NCBI GenBank assembly: GCA_008828725.1
Contig: MEHQ01003153.1
Location: 336,146 to 400,145 of the forward strand
Source: Saccharina japonica
Lineage: Eukaryota; Sar; Phaeophyceae; Laminariales; Laminariaceae
Direction: 5' to 3'
DNA length: 64,000 nucleotides
The position numbers and the translations under genes are program-made. The notes beneath the pieces were generated by a model that saw only the letters and a program-made list of their open reading frames with translations, was not told the origin of the DNA and did no database searches. Shown here one piece after another: positions 27,601 to 30,600 of the stretch (position 1 is its first letter; every line of letters starts with the position of its first letter).

Positions 27601-30600
27601 TGGCCAACGGCCGAGGCTCAAACACCATGACACTGGCGGCTGTATTTTCCGGTGTGGTTCTCTTGATGGCGATGGTTGGAGCGGGGCGGGTTTACTGTAG
27701 GCGAGCCAGAAAGATTGAAGACGCCGCCGTTGATTTCAGCTTCCACTCCAGCCCTCTTCCTGGCCACGTTGAGCCGTCGCGACGGACGGAGTTTTCGCGA
27801 CAAGAGAAAGACACTCCTTCGTCCCGTGCTGTTCAGCACAAGGGACACGTGCCAGACGCTGCGTCGCTTACTCCTTTGGGCGCCATGCCCAACGTCGTCG
27901 CGGACGAAGGCAGCCACGGGGGGCACCCGTCGTCACTTTCGACACCGACACAGGGTGGCGCAGAGCGTTCGTCCGCTGATGGCACAGGTATCATCGCCTC
28001 CCCAACGCCAGAGTCAACAGAAAACAGACAATCGCCAACCGACGGTGGTCGAAAGCCAGTGCGCGGAATAGGTTATACTCGAGCGGCAATGGCAGCGGTG
28101 CAGGAGCTTGCGCTCGTGTCTCAGATTCCAGGTATCCCCGAGACGGCAAGACTCGTGATCATCCTCATGAATTTGGTGACGGATAGCACCGACCTCACGG
28201 GGGCGGCTGAGAAAACGGTGAAACGCTGCCGCTCGATTCTTGCTCTTCTTGAGCGCGCCTCGACTGTACTCCAGCAGGTGCGTGGTGATGTATAGGTCTA
28301 CCGCCAAAGGTGGCGAGAACAACCCATTAAACGGTGGTCGCGCTTCATCCGCTGCTTTCGTCCGCACACTACGAATGAGAGCTGGTACTACGGGAAAGTA
28401 TCGCACCTTTTCCGAGCCTGAAACAACGAAAATCAGCAAAAACAAAATACTGATATGATAAACGTCGACAACACGAACCGTTGAAATTGGTATTTATTTC
28501 CAAAGCTCAACATGCCAGATAATATTGGTTAGCCTCATGAGGGCAAGTTATTTTGATTTATGTTTTAGCCGTTTCGATGTTCGCTGCCGCCCGTATGTTC
28601 TGCCGGAACGACGAAACCCCTAGATTTCCCTCCCTGTAGGAAGCATTTCTGTTTTTGGCGAGAATCGCGTAGTTCGTACAACGAAGTGGACACTTTGTTG
28701 GCTAAACTTGGTCCCATTGGTTTGTCATCCCATGGGTTTCCATCTGCAGCACCGCCCCCCGTGTCATTCAGCCTCACAATTTTACCCTACGATGGACGCG
28801 ATTCTTCCTATGTGAGGGTATTGGTGCTGTATAAGGGTTGGAGATAGAACACATGACACATGCTACGATAGAGGTGCACCATGGTTTTTCTGGGCTCCTC
28901 ACTTAAGGAGCGTCATACCTCATCGAAAAAATGATTTTGGAGGAAAATAAATGTGCTGCCGGATGAGAAATCTCATGACCGAGGTATACTCTGAAACATA
29001 ATTCGTCACAAAAACGAAAGTCCGACGATCTTGGGTTAAGGAGCCCGATCGTTCAGAAAACGATTCATCCAAAAAGTGCTACCTCTACCGTAGCACGCGT
29101 CACATCCACGAACTAAAGCGTTGAAACAACCTGATGTTGCTTGACGTTTAGGTATCGAACATTTGCTCGTATCACCCACGCAACCGCTGTTGTCAATGCG
29201 ATTATTATGAAGCCGTGACAAATACTAAAAGTAGTACATGCTGAACCCGATACCGTGTGCCCTAGACGGCACACAACCCGTTTGCCCGCGACAAGGTAGT
29301 CGCCCAGTAACGTAGCGCCGCTGCTGTGGTCTGCCTCCATCCTCGTTCGGGTTAAGATACATGTTCAACAGAGCAATCCCACGGTAGGGGTACCACTTTT
29401 AGGCTCAATATCTTCTGACCAGTTATGTTCCTCACGCGAGTAACCACCGGATACTATTATTATGTCACTGGTACATGTGTTTTTGGACTACCGCATTGGA
29501 AGGTTTGGTCCGGTTGCGCGAACGAATGTTTCCGAAGTCATGTTTTGGGTGAGATATTGAGCTCCTCATGTGAGGAGCTCAAAGAAATCTTATGCAACCC
29601 TACCGTGGGATTACTCAGCATTGAAGATATAACTCTAGGTACGTTCACCTGCGACTGCCGGGTACCCTGCTAATCACCTACTGTAGGTTGACAGCGCCAA
29701 CGATCCAGCTCATGGCGTGTTGGTCGAGGACGTACGCGATGCCGTGGGCGATCTGGTAGAGATCATCAAGACCTACCAGAGCAAGGGGAAAATATCTCAG
29801 GTCATGATGTCGACATTGTTCAAACAGCGCCAATCGGAGGCGGAAGCGATCATCGAGGAAACTGTTGCTCGTTTGCAGGTGAGCGTGATATGAAAACAAT
29901 TGCAACTTGCTATCGACGCAGATTCGTGAGATTGTCACCGCCAACGTTGATTCCTGTTCAGAGGGCCTTCCGCAGGCCGATACCGTGGTGACATATAGTG
30001 TTTCTGATTGTCTGAACCATATAAAATGAGTAGGCCGGCGCATATTATATAACCTCCGCAACGCGTTCCCTCGCGCACACGCCAGCACTGCGAGATCAGA
30101 AGAATATTCGCAAGCAAAGGCTTCCGACGGAAATTGAAACGTATGCTCGGCACATGGATCATGGGATAGTGCCCAATGTTTCCATTGACGCATGTTGGCA
30201 GCCGGATATCGTTTCTCACGATGCAGGGCAGTGCAGTAACACAGCCACGCGCAGCCTCGTATATTTCCGTCTGGGCAAAGACTGCCGTCAGAGTTTTAAA
30301 GGTGCTAATCTCGGATGAATCGCACTCCACGCCGATCTTACGTTCACGTAACAGCGCACGCTAGTGTGATGATGTCACGTACTATTCCGCCACCCACTCA
30401 AGAGCGAAAACCCAAGCGACCTGTCTTCGCTTCCATGTACTACGCGATGTATCCAATCGTTGCCATATCAGCCAGTTGAATTTACACTAAACGCTGATGC
30501 ATAACGCCGGTGACTCCAGTTTGGCTTGCAGGTACAAGGGGGAGTCAAGATGGATAGGATTGGGCAAGATGTACGGGTAGTTTTGTCTCTCCAGCAGCAT

